A DNA stretch of 64,000 bases. It comes from Glandiceps talaboti (Eukaryota; Hemichordata; Enteropneusta; Spengelidae). The stretch lies in assembly GCF_964340395.1 (NCBI RefSeq), contig NC_135553.1:11892501-11956500 (forward strand). Reading direction: 5' to 3'. Of the stretch, positions 45,846 through 58,549 are shown piece by piece; position 1 is the first letter of the stretch, and every line of letters starts with the position of its first letter. A program made the position numbers and the translations under genes. The notes below the pieces were generated by a model. The model saw only the letters and a list, made by a program, of their open reading frames with translations. It ran no database searches and had not been told where the DNA came from.

Positions 45846-47535
45846 ACACAGCTATACTTGTCCTGTCAGACTAGAGTATTGCAATTAATCTGTCATGCAA
45901 TAAATCATAGAGACATATATGTATCTATACCTGGGGCTATGTCACTTTTATTATATCTTGTGTATGTATCTTTTTGCCATCAGTTTCATAGGAAACCTCA
46001 TGATGTTTATCTAAGCACAATCATTTAACTTATACGCTGATCTAGGAACAAAATATTATCTTTCATGTTGTGAATGATATTTAACAGTTGTGGTCTTGCT
46101 TGGTAACATTGTGTGCACTAGTCATAATTTCCATTTTTTTAGACATAGAGGCACGTTTTCCGAGATTGTTGTTTTCCGTGTCTACAGGTTAAATTATAAA
46201 TATGCCGTTTTCACTGAATACATTCCCCAACCTTTATGGAAAGAACACATACATCGAAATGTCCTATAAAATCTTTACGGTTACTAGCCATTTACCTTCA
46301 ATCACAAATATCCAGACAAGCATAGAATAGAAGATAGCTAAATCAATATATATACCCCTAGTATATAGTTGTATAAATGAGGAAATGTTAATTTGCATAC
46401 ATAGGAATTACTACCAGACTTCTGGTTCAGTGTCTGCTCTTCAGTTATCTTGAATAGAGTGTATTTTGATACATTTACAGTAGCAAGATTCATGCGAAAC
46501 ACTAATCTAAGCAATAATACGTCTCCCTTTGTTTTTAGACTGATGTCCAAACATGCATGTTGAACAGAAATTGAATTTTGTTTCACTACTATCTTGATGT
46601 ATTTCACTCTCTCTTTGTCTTCCTACTTGTACCTGTCTCATTTTCTTTCCTCTATCCATTGCTATTTTAGTCTTTTTTAAATTTCTTTATTGATAAAATT
46701 GACAAAAGTAAAATTGAACCCGGTAGACTCTACATCAGCTCTATAGATGACACTTAGGTCAGTCTCTTTAACACTTATTTCAGACAAACTGTCACTATTA
46801 AAATGATAAATTCAGACACTCTTTTCCTCTCACAGTTCTCTAGAAATGACAAATTGGAGTCTAGGACCCTACAACGATAGACTTAATCACCGAATGTTAT
46901 GTCTATGATAGAGGCTCAGATTTGGAAGAGTATGACAGATTTGATGAATGACCTGATTCCACTGTATTCCGCATGGGTCACTGGTTCCCTTAACATTGAT
47001 GATTTATGTGGATGATCCCTCACTGTGTCAGTCCAGGAATCCTAGTTGTCATAGTGATATAAACACTCTCCAGCTCATTTGAATATCTCAATTGACATGA
47101 GGATGATGTGAAAGGTAATGTTTTTCAGTGTATTAGAAACGTTTCAAGTGGGAGCTAGCTGTTGACTCATACTCATTTTGATATACAGTTCAGCATTTAT
47201 CTTGTCATAATTTGACAGTGTTACTTGCATGGAATAAATTGTCTTCATTAATATTTGAACTCTTTCCAAGAATAAATCTTCCATTACGTAATACAACATG
47301 TATTTACAAATAAAATTAAAAAAACTTACACCTGAACCATGCTGTTCAATCAAAAAAAAAACTGTCAAATATGCACTGAAACATTCACATAGTATAAAAA
47401 ACTTTATTAACTTCTTTTTTGACTTGGATAAAATGGAGCAGAGGACTGACTGTACAATACAATAGACATTTGTATTTAAACTTAGGGAGTTACAGATCTG
47501 ATGGGTTTTAGGATATAAATAGGGTTAGACTCCCT
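45846..47535. other. AT-rich DNA, no gene recognised
   Basis: No exon or RNA gene identified on either strand. Confidence 0.45.
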
Positions 47536-47539
47536 AGAT

Positions 47540-47745
47540 TATACATTTTTTGTACCTGGTTTGTATCCAATGTAATGTAAAGACCCACTTTGAATCAGGC
47601 ATGGAAAATGGTTGTTTGGTAGCGCTACAGAAATTGTTGGTCCAGAAAAAAAAGAGTGATCCCATGTAACCCTTATGTGGCTCAACTGACATGACAACAC
47701 TAATATGATGACCTGGGATTAAAACATACCCTTTTATATAGAACA
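47540..47745 (+). repeat. Dispersed repeat family R1, copy 3
   Basis: Same order and orientation as copy 1: GACCCACTTTGAATCAGG, TGGTTGTTTGGTAGCGCTAC, GAAATTGTTGGTCCAG, CCATGTAACCCTTATGTGG, ACACTAATATGATGACC, TGGGATTAAAAC. Confidence 0.78.
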
Positions 47746-49315
47746 CTATTCTACAGTTTGCTCAACTTCTAGGTAATGTTTTTAACAGTAGAATTGTAAA
47801 TATATAACCACATTTTTTTTTTTTTTAAAAGACAGTATTTGCTGAACTCGGCATTTCCAAAAAAAAGAAATTTCATTCATTTGATTATCATTAGAGTAAT
47901 AAACTCCAAACAGTTGTCATCCACACAAGTGAATGTTTTTTGAAGAGCGATCTTTGCCGACAGTTGACTGGAGTAATTCCACTGCAAACATATTTACACT
48001 CACAGCTTAATGTGTACAGGTGCATTCTACTTTACATTAAAGTAATCCAGGAGAACTGAAAAAAGTACAGTCCACTACTTGTTCATCTAAAGTGTACTTT
48101 GTTGAAAACTGATTAATATCACTCTACTTGGTGATTCTTAACAACATCCAGTACAAATACTAATCTAATATTTTCATATTACTGTGTCTGCATTTGTACT
48201 CAAAAATATCACTTCTATATTCATATTACTTATTAAAATACAGCACAAGAACCAGGAAATAGTATATATAGAGACATAAATCTTTTTCTTTCTCTTCCAA
48301 AATGTCATGAAATTGAATTATTTTCAGTAATAGCCTCATCTACAAAATATTTCATGTCGGCTGCTGTTATTGAAATTAGAGCAGTAAGGAGACAGTCCTT
48401 AGATTTATCTCTTCAGTAGAAAACACAGCTACACAATGCAAAGTAACAAGATATCCCTTCTGTCTGTACACTGACAGCACTCACAGGTCCTCCTGTTTGC
48501 ATTCCTGTCTCACTCCAAGCTCTTCAGCTGGTCTGGCAGACTGACTGCATGTACTCAAGTATGGCTATCGTGTTTGGTAATCTGGCTCACATTCCAACTT
48601 GTGCGCTCCTTACAATAATGATGTTACTGTATGAACTTGCAAAGACTTGATTGAATACACATATGCAGTCCTGAATTCATAAACTCTATCTTTGACAAGA
48701 CAGATTCTAATTTCTCTTTTCTAACAGCATTCATTGTGATATTGTTTTGAAGTAGTCTGGATGACCAGCCTGTGGTTCTAACTACAGTCTGGTCAAATGC
48801 CCTCAATCAGCACACATTCCTGTGCTCCCTCCTGTGTTCATATAAACATGATTATATTGATGGGTCCCCACATCATATAGTTTAAAGGACTGTCAGTGGA
48901 GTCCTGGTTCGACATTGGACATAGTCAAAACAGCTGTACCAAATGAATATTTAATGAGCAATGACCACAGCCCTTTATTACTAGTGACATGCTCTGTTCC
49001 AGCTTTGCTCACCATGGGATTGAACCATAATTAACACCTTTCATCAGGGTCTTGACTATACTGTGAGTAAAGGTATAAATCGTAACAATACTGTATAGGA
49101 ACTAGACTAGTTTTGAAGTAGCCCAGAGAGACATGTCATGTTCACTATCACACAGGCTGTTATTTCACACATTTGGACGAAACAGAAATGTCAAGCATCC
49201 AACTCTCTGGTCTAGTTTCAGAGTGCACTGACTTCACCAAATCATTCTAGTGTAATGACAAAAGACTGTGTACTGTACATACATATTTCATGTGTGCATC
49301 AAAATTTAAACCCCT
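47746..49315. other. AT-rich DNA, no gene recognised
   Basis: A roughly 18-base T run lies at 47812-47826. A segment near 49060-49110 is an inverted relative of 44430-44480 (TATACTGT-TAGGAACTAGACTAG). No gene recognised. Confidence 0.5.
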
Positions 49316-49319
49316 AAAG

Positions 49320-49462
49320 TTTGAATCCCATCTTCAATCAGTAATATATGCACTATCATTTAAGTGGAGCCACAAGGATTACATAGGATTCTTTTGTTCC
49401 TGATCGATATTTTCTATCACATTAAAAACTGTTTTTCATTCCTAAATGTTGATCCTCATCAG
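49320..49462 (-). repeat. Dispersed repeat family R1, copy 4 (inverted, partial)
   Basis: GTGGAGCCACAAGGATTACA, TAGGATTCTTTTGTTCCTGA, TCTATCACATTAAAAACTG and TTTTTCATTCC match the inverted form found at 61.6 kb and the complement of copies 1 and 3. Confidence 0.65.
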
Positions 49463-49619
49463 ACAATGGCCTTTAAATTTGGAACTTTATATTTCATATG
49501 CAAACTGTATACTAGTAGTATGCAACACCAAAATGGTGGCTCATGATGGAATTCAGATGAACGACTGTTGTGTTCCATATGGTATGAAATACCCCTACAA
49601 TTTGGCCAGAAACCATGCT

Positions 49620-49705
49620 GTCATATACTAGCATACAAGGTGAATATTTTAGCAAGGCATTTGACAAGGTGAATATACTAGCATACAAGGTGAATATTTT
49701 ACATG
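49620..49705. repeat. Short direct duplication
   Basis: TACTAGCATACAAGGTGAAT, then ATTTTA, occurs at about 49627 and again at about 49676, 49 bp apart, with a partial AAGGTGAATAT between. Confidence 0.75.
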
Positions 49706-51590
49706 TCAACACCATGTCGTTTGCTTTGATTCATGGCTATCTTCTATACTAACTCCATTCATGAAGGTATGATTCTACACAGACTAGACTGAAGATACAC
49801 ATTACTTTATATTCAGTATTGCAGTACCTGGCTTAGATTTCATTGTGTTAACTTCACAATGTCTAAGAATTTCACTTGAGAACTCCTTACAAAAAATGTT
49901 ATATTTGAGTATGTACCGGCTTGAATTAAACATAACCACTAAAGTAGCGAAGTCACAGCGCTCTTGTACAACTGTCAACTATTTAGAATCTGAGACTGAC
50001 AGCGGTTCTTACACTTTATACTTTCCTTTATTTACAAGTATAATCAACTACTTGACAATGTTTCACAATTGTGACAAGCATCACATCACAAATTGAGTTG
50101 CCTTTTTTTCAGATTTAGTTGGGTGTTAGTAATAGATCCAAAGTAGTCACAGAGCCAAAATACTGTATGTATCGTACAGAGTGACCTCTGCCTGACAAGT
50201 TCAATGTAAAGACATACACTGATATATAGAACCAGGAGACATATTTAAGTGGTCTTACAGACAGCTGAAGAATGGTGAACTAACAAAGTTATGTTACCAT
50301 GGCAACAAGAGGACAACAAAATTGGAAAGGCGACACTCGTGTCATACTGTTACTGAGGTTACTGAACATGTCGGTGTGGTGGAAATAATCTTAGAAAATT
50401 CACTCAGCTTCTGTCTCTGTGACTGGTATGGTTGAACAGTAGATCAGTTGTGACTACCATTCACTTTCAGTTTCATTACAGTTATGGTAGAAAATTGGTC
50501 TACAATTTCTATTGAATTCATTACCCCGAGGCTAGGAAACTGGCGACAACACCGTTTAACTTAAAATAGCTAGCTACAGGGCATACATGTACTCTAGTAC
50601 AACAAACCTTATCATAAATAGCTACAGCAAATCTGTGCTACAATGTTTTCCTATATGATGTCCATACTTGTTTTTTCACCTCCTATGACAGCAGATACCA
50701 AGCTTTTACTACCTGCAATAGACACTAACTAAAACCTATTGTTGGCACATGTTGATATCAGGACTTTGGTTTAATTGTACTCACAGTAGGGTATCATTTC
50801 TGATGACTTCCAAGATCTTGCAGGTGTACATAATATTTGGGGACTTCCATTGTTCACACTATCTTGATTACAGGGTGATTATATTTGCACAATAAAAGCA
50901 CTGCTACTGGTATTACTCACTTGTGTAAAACATGAACAAAACACTACTTTTTAATAGTAGATTGTCTATATCTTTAATAGTACACTCAAAAGTTTGGTTT
51001 CCACAGCAGTATCACACTCACACACATGTACACATCCCACTGCCTTTAGAGAAGTCAACAGATGATGCACCTTGTGTAATATCAGTACAGTAACTTTAAT
51101 CCGATTGACAGTTGGGTTTTTATGAGCTTAATTCTGATTTTAACTTTAACATCTTTATAATCACAGTTAATATGATTATTTCCTGTCAGGCAGAAACAAA
51201 CTTACACAGTACAGTAGTTCTCATATTTTTGATACTGTTGTTCTAAGAATATTGGGTCTCAGGGGACTTTCCCCAGATACAATCAGCTGGATATTTTCTA
51301 ATGCCTGTTTTAGTTTGTCTAGAGCGGAAATCTTCTAATTTCCATGGCCATGTAGGAGACTTTAAGCATTTCTGCCGGCATACAATAATCATTTTTAACT
51401 GTTTCGCTTTGAAAATTGTCATCTTGGTAGTCAGCAAAATGTCATAAAACAAAAAATACCACCAATGGTGTTGTAGCACAACTGTACAGTGTTTAAAAAT
51501 GTTTATCCATATGGTAGTCCATGCTAACAATAAGTGAATGCTGAATGACTATCCAGTTGCCTATCCAACCATGTTGCTATCTTATAAATA
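49706..51590. other. AT-rich DNA, no gene recognised
   Basis: GTTACCATGGCAACAAG near 50294 is another TTACCATGG-type word. No exon or RNA gene recognised. Confidence 0.45.
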
Positions 51591-51591
51591 T

Positions 51592-52180
51592 GCTATCATT
51601 TGGCTGTTGCTATGGGCGTGGTCATGTTGTTAGATATATTTGCATACATTTTTGTATGTTTTTGTTCACTTGTGTATGAATTCCTGATATTATCTTTGCA
51701 ATACACATGATCATTTGGCTGTTGCTATGGGCGTGGTCTTGTTGTAAGGCATATTTACATACATTTTTTGAATGTTTATTCAATTGTCTATTAATCCCCG
51801 TTGTTATCTTTGCAATATACATGATCATTTGGCTGTTGCTATGGACATGGTCTTGTTGCTGGGCACATTTGCATACATTTTTTTGAATGTTCATTCATTT
51901 GCCTTTCTATTCCTGTTGTTATCTTTGCAATACACCTGATTATTGGGTTGTTGCTATGGGCGTGGTCTTGTTGCCAGGCAAATTTGCATACATTTTTAAA
52001 TCCCTGTTTGTTATCTTTGTGAAATACATGACCGTTTGGCTGTTGCTATGGGCATGGTCATGGTTGCTAGGGTATTTGCATACATTTTTTTTGAATGTTT
52101 ACTCAATTGCCTACCAGATGGTGTTGTTATTTTACCAAAATATACTGCCATTTGGTTGTTGCTAAGGGCGTGGTCATGGT
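51592..52180. repeat. About 115-bp tandem repeat (6 copies)
   Basis: CATTTGGCTGTTGCTATGGG, then CGTGGTCTTGTTG, CATATTTGCATACATTTTTT, GAATGTTTATTCAATTGCC and TTATCTTTGCAATACACATG, recurs with starts near 51601, 51717, 51830, 51944, 52037 and 52153. The fifth interval is shortened to about 93 bp. The array runs directly into the 52.2-52.8 kb element and may be part of it. Confidence 0.9.
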
Positions 52181-52825
52181 CACTAGGGCCAATTTTGTCA
52201 AAATGTGCAGAATAACACTTTCAGAAACATCTCATCCAGTTTCAGACTCGGTGACCAAGTACTTTTTGAGACATAAGTTTTTGACCAAAATTGAACTTTT
52301 TTACACCTAATTTGCATATCAGTCATGGAATCATGGTATGCTTAATATTTCTTCGTCCATACATCCCTAGATGCATTCCCATTAAATTTCAGCCCAATTT
52401 GCTCAGTAGTTTTGGAATTATAGATTTTTAACCAAAAAGATACATTTTAGCCCTAATTTGCATATCAGTGATGGAATCATCATATCATGAACAAATCTTA
52501 CTTTACACCCCCTTAAGAATGTTCCCACCAAATTTCACACCAATCTGCCCAGTAGTTTCTGAGTTTAAGTTTTTTGACCAAAAATCCCATTTTTTGACCC
52601 AAATCACACACCTGTGATGCAATCATTTTGATTTGAACAATTTCCCAACTAGACACCCAAGGTAATGGTCCCATCAAATATCATCGCAATCGGTTCAGCG
52701 GTTTTTGACTTTAAGTTGTTTACACACACACACACACACACACACATCCACACACACACACAGACAGACAGACGCCGGGCGATCCCTATAGCACTACTGA
52801 ACAAGTTCAGTTGTGCTAAAAATGT
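52181..52825 (+). mobile_element. Repeat-bearing element ending in microsatellite and hairpin
   Basis: Three to four diverged units of about 130 bp carry CCAATTTGCTCAGTAGTTTT, GACCAAAAA, CCTAATTTGCATATCAGTGA, TGGAATCAT and ATTCCCATTAAATTTC. The last unit reads AATCGGTTCAGCGGTTTTTG and is followed by (CA)n (about 52722-52762), GACAGACAGACGCCGGGCG, then AGCACTACTGAAC-AA-GTTCAGTTGTGCT, a 13-bp hairpin with a 2-base apex (about 52789-52819, one G-T pair), and AAAAATG. A terminal hairpin after a microsatellite is reminiscent of some non-LTR or Penelope-like 3' ends, but the class is not established. Confidence 0.6.
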
Positions 52826-52924
52826 TGACACACAGGAAACAGCGATCAAAATCTGCTGAGCTGATGTTGAGGTTCATGGTACATGGTATATAGTGTTTTG
52901 TTTAGTATGTATATATGTATATAC

Positions 52925-52928
52925 ATTT

Positions 52929-52963
<35 letters not shown>
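52925..52963. repeat. (TA)n microsatellite
   Basis: About 15 TA dinucleotides within a longer TA-rich patch (52905-52965). Confidence 0.95.
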
Positions 52964-52964
<1 letters not shown>

Positions 52965-53775
52965 AGATAATGCATACTGTATAAATTTACTGAGATCCTG
53001 AACTTTCTATCTGCATTATTCTATGCATTCCCCTTTCTGCACAATGAGGAGTCAATTTACACTGTTATAAATCAGTGAAATACAAACCTACATGTAAATT
53101 TCATCTGGATGCCAACATGGTATCAAGCCATCTCATTCAGATTCAAACCCAATGGATAGCTTCTAGACTAATATAAATGTATACATGTAAATTATTCAGC
53201 CCACTGGTCTAAAATTAGACTTGTATATTTCAGGTGAAAGTCTCAAATATACTACATTCTCAATATTCCTGGTCAAACTTTGGTATAGTTTCCTGGGCTC
53301 CTATTCACAAAATACATCCTCAGTATACACCACAAGGGAAGTATACTACATTACAGTGCACTGTAATATGCATTTTATGGATAGTACATGAGTACTCCTA
53401 TTTCAAACCAGTCCAACCCAAAATATACAGTCTAAAATCATTTGAAAATGGGATAAATATTTTTACTCAAAGTAGGTTTAAAATGGGCATCTCAGGCAAA
53501 GCTCACACCAACCCCACTCCCATTTCCAACAGAGTAGACAGTGGACAGCGCTGTAATCATCTCTGTCAATGCTATCAGTGCATGATACCCATAGCTGTAG
53601 GTAAAATCTGTAAGTTTTTCAAGCTTGTCAAACACCCCCTCACTCTCATCCTCCAAAATTGTGGTTGACTGAATAGGGAACAGTAAATTTTAGCTGATTC
53701 TCCTATCTAATCATTTGATTGTAAGCTGTTGGCAAACTTAGGAGTAAACTCACTTTGACATGACAGCTGATCTCC
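52964..53775. other. AT-rich DNA, no gene recognised
   Basis: A plus-strand open frame at 53234-53668 (144 codons) begins near a TTTCAG and is the longest unexplained frame outside repeats. It has no domain, repeat or signal peptide that I recognise, and its Cys/Pro-containing composition gives no family hint. It is more likely chance than a gene. Confidence 0.4.
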
Positions 53776-53778
53776 AAA

Positions 53779-53940
53779 GAAAATGTACGTAATACAGGAA
53801 ACTTTACAATTAAGCTAATGTTACATGAGATTCTCACAACGTACTCAAAACACTGTGTACTCAAAACACTGGGTAAAATGTACGTAATACAGGAAACTTT
53901 ACAATTAAGCTAATGTTACATGAGATTCTCACAACTTACT
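53779..53940. repeat. 62-bp direct duplication
   Basis: AAAATGTACGTAATACAGGA, AACTTTACAATTAAGCTAAT and GTTACATGAGATTCTCACAA occur at about 53779 and 53875, nearly identical, 97 bp apart. CGTACTCAAAACACTG-like short repeats lie between them. The near identity implies a recent event. Confidence 0.92.
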
Positions 53941-53944
53941 CAAA

Positions 53945-54965
53945 ACACAGTTCAGTGACTTCAAGACAAGATTTCTGTCAATCTTCTAAAAGATGCATGC
54001 ATAGGAATAAGGTATGCGACCCCTACTATCTTTGAAGTTATTCCAATCACTGTTGATCTATCGATTTGAAAAAAAAAAGACCTACAATATTTTATCTTCT
54101 AAACTATGCATAGAGAAAAAAGTGTACATGACCCTATTATCTGTACCATGACCCATAGATTGACAGAGACGTGGAAACAGATCAGTTTTTTGCACAAGTA
54201 CATATAACTGACATAATCAACTAATCATTTCTCTATCTGTGAGTGAAGATTCACTAAGACACGAGAGAGAATAGTTCACTTCATTTGGGACGTACAGACA
54301 GATAAATCACATTATGCCTTAATATTTGCAACAGTATAAGATTATCTAATGCCCCTTGTGAAGGGTTGTGGATTTATACTGTGTTTTCAACTGAAAGTAC
54401 TAATAAGTATTCATATTATCAAATCTTATCAAGATCATCACAACTTTCTTAAATGAAGCTTGAGTGACAGAACAAAATTACATTTTTCTATCCTTGCATG
54501 TCCTAATTCTCATCTATTGATTACTGTAAAGTGTAACTATTACTTCTGTAAAAAAAATTATCTTCTTCATGTACGCCTGTAAATTTTAACATTCATTATA
54601 CCATGTGCAAGTAAATTGTACACATTCAAACAGAAAAATGGAATTTATTCTACATCACACATCTTCATTGTACAAATACATATATGTCACTAGTTCTGTA
54701 GTGCTCATACTAGAATCAAAACATTAACCATTATTTCCCCATTTTTTCTAAATTTAAACTAGCACATATAATTATATTATTCTCCAAAATTTTTCTTCAT
54801 GCAGCTAAAAGAATGCTCACGACATAGGGGGCTTGTGATCCATTTCTTGTCTTTGACCAGTAGTGACAAGGCTCCTTATGTCACTGGTATTTTCATTGGC
54901 AGAACGAAGAAAAATATTGGGACATGATAATTCATATATAATTGTGAGCAAATTTCAGAATCTAT
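53945..54965. other. AT-rich DNA, no gene recognised
   Basis: Two related segments (TCTTCTAAAAGATGCATGCA near 53983 and TCTTCTAAACTATGCATAG near 54094) hint at an old duplication of about 110 bp. No gene recognised. Confidence 0.5.
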
Positions 54966-54971
54966 AATATT

Positions 54972-55193
54972 TAGTACTCAAAGTTCACTCCCCTCTAACT
55001 TACCAATTGGGTAAGTCCTCAAAGTTTACTCCCATCTAACTTACCAATTGGATAAGTCCTCAAAGTTTACTCCCATCTAACTTATCAATTGGATAAGTCC
55101 TCAAAGTTCACTCCCCTCTAACTTACCAATTGGGTAAGTCCTCAAAGTTTACTCCCATCTAACTTACCAATTGGATAAGTCCTCAAAGTTTGT
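54972..55193. repeat. 41-bp minisatellite (about 5 copies)
   Basis: CTCAAAGTTTACTCCCATCT followed by AACTTACCAATTGGATAAGT and C repeats five times at exact 41-bp spacing. Units alternate between a TTCACTCCCCTCT/TTGGG form (first and fourth) and a TTTACTCCCATCT/TTGGA form. The sequence is unrelated to the 41-bp repeat at 44-46 kb. Confidence 0.95.
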
Positions 55194-55199
55194 GATGCT

Positions 55200-57430
55200 T
55201 AATAATACACTAGATATAATTCAAATAAAATCCTAATTATTGAAGTTTTAGAAGTTCCTATACTCTCCTCACATTTGAAATCTAAATCAAATGACAGCTG
55301 TTTGAGGTCATCACCTATATCACAGGTTCGATATCAAAATATAGGTATACACACACTTTGCATAATGCCTAAAAACACTTAAATCTCACAATCACTCATA
55401 TTTGCAATTGTACAAAGTTACTTCTTGTTTCTTTCAACAGCGAAAAATAGCATGCTATCAAGAAAGACAACAACAAAACAGCAGAAAAGTTGGAGGTAGA
55501 ACAAGGAAACTGACAGTTTGACAGAACAAAGTGGTTGGAAAAGGCAGAATGTTACTTGCAGCTAATTCAACTTTCAGTCGTGCATCCAGAATTTACCGCT
55601 TTTACGAAGTCAGTATGACCCACATCCATGCATTTGAAACAATTTTCAGTCCCAATACATTATAGATTATAAATTTCTTTACTATCTTAGTTTGTACTGT
55701 AAGCCAATAAAAATGTAAATCTTTGTTTTTGGTTCAGGGATTGTGGCAATTGCAAACAAAAGTTAGACTGCATGTTTACAAATTTATGCAAAATCTATTC
55801 AAAGATTACACATGACACACTCATCCTGTGCCACACAGAGGTCATGAAAATTGACTATTTGAATGAAATCAGATGTCTTTCCAACCAGCTGATCATATTC
55901 AAGGATATTTGAACAGGTAATCTGTCATATGTTGACAGTCAACAACAGATCAGTGACTTATCCTTTAATATCTTGTCTTCACAAGGTCAGGCTCAGAGTC
56001 GAAGGTCAGGATTTCGCACATGAACTAATTCTTTTTACTGTATCAGTCATTATGTGTACCTCCCTGTTTTATCAATCAGTAACTTAAACATGCCAGTGTT
56101 GACAGGCGAGTTCTATTCCACATACTGTTAACACATTTATTTCTCTATGCTGGATATACTTTAGCTGAATACATGCAAAAATTATTTCCATGGAAATAAC
56201 TCACTATAAACAAACTGTACTATGCATGTACATATCAGTACATTATTATGCAGATTACATCTAACTTGCCTTGTAAATAAAGGATATACTGACATAGCCA
56301 TGGCGTCATGAATTCTCATACAAAACACGCACACATTAACAACAGACTCAACTACAATAACACCATATTTCTATATTCCGCTGTTGTCAAAGGTGTCAAT
56401 AACAGTTTCAATAAAAATGTGTTGCTGGCCAGATGAGTCATATACTACAGGTACTGAGGTAGAGTCTAATTTTCTCTTGCACTGCCTGTCACAATAAAAG
56501 TGTGTCTGATATGTCCTAAAATACCACTCAGCCAAATATTTCAAATGCCATAAATAAATAAACATTTACAGTAAATGAAAACAGCTTTTTATGGAAAGTT
56601 CAAATGGAAAGATGCAGACATCAGGGTCAAAGGTCACACTGGTAACTGTGTTCTACTCATTCTACATACATTTCAGTTTGACTTGCATTACATCATGATA
56701 TTTTAATTCTTTAAAACATTTTAACTTTACTTTGCACCTGGAATGATTACTCTATCACAATATCACAGAAGGTTGGTACACCACACCACAAGTGACAACA
56801 AAAATACTTCTGTTGCTTTTGTAATTTCTATGTTAACAAGGAATTAATAAGATAATGAAGCAGTTATGCCTATACAATTTACAAATACAAAGTACTAAGT
56901 ACACACAATTTATTCAGAGATGATAACCTAAAGCCATTACAGTAGTCTCAGAAACTTTATTTACCTGGCACTCTGATGTCCATTACACTTCCAATTTTTT
57001 TCATAAATTTTATAAAAATTTATCTTCTATCTTGACAGTCGCTATCTTTCACTACCAATAAATGGTATACTATCAGAACTGGTGTAACCTTGCATCTGGC
57101 TATCTAGATACTCCTATACTTGTAAATATCCTTAGTGAAAGGCTATTATTTCAATGCCAGTAGCAACAATCATAAAGAGATGATTCTCTCTCATTCATGG
57201 TCACAAACCTGTTCCACATTTCCCTAAATACTTGTCTGTACTTGCCAAGTTGCACACTCATTATTTAAGTTTCTGTATTCACATTTGTTAATTCTATTCC
57301 ATTTTCTGTTAAAACATGAATGAATGAGGAACTGCCATATGTAAACTATAAACTTCCCCTTTCACAACTTTTGAAGACGTTATCATTCACTCATCATGAG
57401 TATTGTTCCTCAAGATGTATCTCCACCCCC
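55200..57430. other. AT-rich DNA, no gene recognised
   Basis: No exon, RNA gene or strong repeat recognised on either strand. Confidence 0.45.
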
Positions 57431-57658
57431 AATCTGATTAAAATCTGATGTAATGATGTGTTCTTTATTTACTCCTATTTCCTTTGTTTATTGTTGCTTG
57501 TTTTTGATTTTGTTGTTCCAGGAGTGAGCATCTTTTTCATACAAAAGATGCAGTCAATCGTGGAACAACAAAATAAAAAACAAACAACAATAAACAAAGG
57601 AATCAGAGGTAAGTAAAGAAATTGAGCCATATTCACCACATCAGATTTTAATCAGATT
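57431..57658. repeat. 228-bp long foldback (hairpin)
   Basis: The outer arms AATCTGATTAAAATCTGATG and its inverse (57638-57658) match perfectly over 21 bp. The inner arms 57481-57520 and 57561-57600 match at 38 of 40 positions. The middle of the arms is more diverged. The 40-base loop contains its own stem (GCATCTTTT and AAAAGATGC). Length, symmetry and TA-poor outer ends fit a foldback MITE or a long-hairpin RNA source. No target duplication was identified. Confidence 0.9.
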
Positions 57659-57869
57659 GCAACTCCCCTTCCAAACGAAATTAGAGGGGATTTGAATAAG
57701 AAAGATTTTCCTACTAATTATTTTCTACTACTTTCAATAAATCATTGGGTATACCCCACTAATCTACATGTATAGCTGTCTGCAAGGTATTAAAATCTAT
57801 CCCAGTTAATATATGATACATTTAAGCAGCGTTCCCTACCAGCATTACAATAAATGGTAATCTCTGCAC

Positions 57870-57935
57870 ATTAACCAGGGTTTCCCTCCTTTGTTACCAG
57901 GGTTCCAAAACCTTAGTAAAAATTTAAACACTTGA
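57870..57935. repeat. Dispersed TTACCAGGGTTCC-type repeat, copy at 57.9 kb
   Basis: AACCAGGGTTTCCCTCCTTT followed by GTTACCAGGGTTCCAAAACC and TTAGTAAAAA. It is similar to 17055-17130 and, inverted, to 62115-62235 and 63045-63260. Confidence 0.55.
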
Positions 57936-58545
57936 GAATTTGACTGTTTGTTTGTTTCTGTTTCTCTTGTCTGTCTCACATCATGTCCAAACATAACATG
58001 GCTAAGACATAAATGGGTACTTTCTTACATAATGTAGCCTACACCTGCCACAACTACACTTTTAACAGTGATGGGATCAGTCATCACTACAACACATGTG
58101 TATCACAGATACTACTATACATGCCAAGTCTGATTACTATAATTTGTGTATAACATCTATACCGACATACACACTGAAAGTTGAATACTGAAAGTGACAC
58201 ATTCCTTCCTCTGGTGTCATGGGTCAAATGACACTCTGATTATCCAGTCATATCACAGACCAGCTCTGTGATAAGTAAACCTGAACTGTCTTATTCTACA
58301 CATGTAAAAGGGCCACTATTGTGGTGTAGCCCAACTGACTGGTCTGAAATCCATGCTGTCATTTTCTATATGGTGTAAAAGTGCCAATGGTGGTGTAGAG
58401 TAGATAGGAATGACTTTCTTTGCATAACAGTTGGCAGCAAAAGCCTGTTATAGAATAACTTGTTATTGCCTTGTACTGACACTGCATTTCCTTCCTAGAT
58501 AACTTCTAGAACTTTTAAATCGAAGTTTTTCAGATTTATGTATCC
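57936..58545. other. AT-rich DNA, no gene recognised
   Basis: GTTTGTTTGTTTCTGTTTC simple run near 57946. No gene recognised. Confidence 0.5.
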
Positions 58546-58549
58546 TACA

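Noticed and set aside
53234-53668. 144-codon plus-strand frame
   Set aside because: No recognisable domain, no splice or promoter support. It is kept only as a note in the feature list.
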